NCBI RefSeq assembly: GCF_900236475.1
Contig: NZ_LT963352.1
Location: forward strand, 8,589,001 to 8,653,000
Origin: Streptomyces chartreusis NRRL 3882
Lineage (GTDB): Bacteria > Actinomycetota > Actinomycetes > Streptomycetales > Streptomycetaceae
Direction: 5' to 3'
Length of the DNA: 64,000 bases
Part shown: one piece after another, positions 63,245-64,000 of the stretch
How positions within the stretch are numbered: the stretch's first letter is position 1
Layout: the number at the start of each line of letters is the position of its first letter
The notes under the pieces: generated by a model
Told to the model about the DNA's origin: nothing
The model's database searches: none
What the model saw: only the letters and a program-made list of their open reading frames with translations
Program-made: the position numbers and the translations under genes

Positions 63245-63285
63245 GGGGCGGGCGGTTCCCCGGTGCCGAGGCGGCAGCCCGCCCC
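63245..63285. terminator. Possible terminator between convergent genes
   Basis: GGGGCGGGC and GCCCGCCCC form a 9-bp stem with a 23-base loop between two convergent stops. Low confidence because of the general GC-richness. Confidence 0.4.
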
Positions 63286-63310
63286 GCCCCCGCCCCCGGC
63301 AGGAGCCGTA

Positions 63311-64000
63311 TCACTCCTCGTCGCGTAGCCGGGCCGCCAAGGAGGCCGGCGACTCGGCCTCGTCCGTGTGGCCCAGGGCGGTGAGGGGGGTGACCGCCGC
63401 GTCGAGCCGGGTGAGCGTGACCCGCCACAACCGCCGTGGCAAGCCACCCTCCTCGAATGCGTGGACCTCTCGAAGGTCCCAGCCATGGGCAAGGTCGTCG
63501 ACCAGTTCGCGAGAGAAGAAGTGGACGGCGAACCCGCCGTGCTCCCAGATGTCGTCGCCGTGCCCGATGCCGTCCCGGTAGTGCGCGTCCCCGGTATGCC
63601 GCACGGTGTAGACGAACGCACCACCCGGGCGCAGCACCCGGCGCACCTCGGCGACCAGGGCACGGATCTCCTTGGTGGACAGCGCCATGCACAGCAGCAT
63701 GTGCGCGAACACGGCGTCCATCGACGCGTCCGCGAGCGGCAGCGGCTCACGGGCGTCGTGCGAGGCCGTCATGACCCGCCCGGACACGCCTTGAGCGTCG
63801 GCGGCCCGGCGCAGTTGCTCCAGTCCGGCCGCACTGAAGTCGGTAGCCAGTACGGAGAAGCCCTCGCGGGCGAAGAACAGCGCGTCACGGCCGTGCCCGG
63901 CGCCCAGCTCCAGCACCTCGCGGGCGCCGGCGGTCCGGAACACCGCGGCGGCGTGGACAGCGGCCTCGGACGGCTCCTCGCCGTACATCCCGGGATGCGC
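63311..64000 (-). CDS. Class I SAM-dependent methyltransferase, 5' end outside window
   Basis: Methyltransferase with motif I in EVLELGAGHGRDALFFAREG, acidic loop VLATDFSAAGLEQLRRA, DAVFAHMLLCMALS and VRRVLRPGGAFVYTVR; a C-terminal helical domain follows. The frame stays open to the right edge with coding-like codons before the ATG at 63988, and family members usually have 15-20 more residues before GMYGEEPSEAA. The true start is therefore probably beyond base 64000. Substrate unknown. Confidence 0.88.
   Translation of the reverse strand, partial: AHPGMYGEEPSEAAVHAAAVFRTAGAREVLELGAGHGRDALFFAREGFSVLATDFSAAGLEQLRRAADAQGVSGRVMTASHDAREPLPLADASMDAVFAHMLLCMALSTKEIRALVAEVRRVLRPGGAFVYTVRHTGDAHYRDGIGHGDDIWEHGGFAVHFFSRELVDDLAHGWDLREVHAFEEGGLPRRLWRVTLTRLDAAVTPLTALGHTDEAESPASLAARLRDEE

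Overview
The window looks like an accessory region of a linear Streptomyces chromosome (or large linear plasmid). GC content is very high, nearly every gene has strong third-position G/C, starts are often GTG, and many genes overlap as ATGA or GTGA. Streptomyces-typical families are frequent: SpoIIE-type phosphatases, an RsbW-like anti-sigma kinase, a DUF397/Scr1-type pair, a DUF574-type methyltransferase and roadblock proteins. The decisive marker is a tap-tpg pair at 58626-61436, encoding the telomere-associated and terminal proteins that maintain linear Streptomyces ends. At least six genes carry the rare TTA leucine codon read by bldA tRNA, and five genes are frameshifted or reduced to remnants. 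Both facts fit a chromosome arm.

Layout. 1-3321: three-subunit molybdenum hydroxylase of the PaoABC type (large subunit cut by the window edge). 3428-6352: a hypothetical gene and a type Ic aspartate aminotransferase. 6435-6985: broken regulator. 7108-9335: compact operon of three roadblock/LC7 proteins and one DUF4388-like protein. 9372-12482: epoxide-hydrolase-like enzyme, secreted lamin-tail protein, FprA-type ferredoxin reductase. 12611-18947: signalling block with a large SpoIIE phosphatase, anti-sigma kinase, DUF397/Scr1 pair and SAM methyltransferase. 19185-22063: molybdopterin oxidoreductase with a small helical partner. 22072-29327: GH1 glycosidase, TPR protein, divergent TetR/membrane pair, acyltransferase, VOC protein. 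29547-36243: HTH-TM-lectin protein, dead peptide-ABC ATPase, large secreted GH30-like enzyme, GAPDH.

36412-42398 contains the most interesting metabolic locus. A CitMHS-type transporter is divergent from a LysR regulator, followed by a class III CoA-transferase and a CitE-like lyase. Two 56-bp related sequences (43/56 identical, each with a T-N11-A palindrome) flank lysR and lie upstream of both catabolic transcription units, so the three units probably form one regulon for uptake, CoA activation and cleavage of a hydroxy-carboxylic acid. 42525-45293: furA-katG peroxide-defence operon with an apparently leaderless furA.

45458-57726: exported beta-carbonic anhydrase, Tat-secreted glycosidase-fold protein behind a LacI-type palindrome, VanW protein, glycosyltransferase pair, YceI, MOSC, MASE1 and phosphatase genes, frameshifted DUF817 gene, Pit phosphate transporter. 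57876-64000: DUF998 protein, tap-tpg, hydrolase, phosphotransferase remnant, small membrane protein and a methyltransferase running off the right edge. No tRNA, rRNA, CRISPR array or insertion sequence was recognised.
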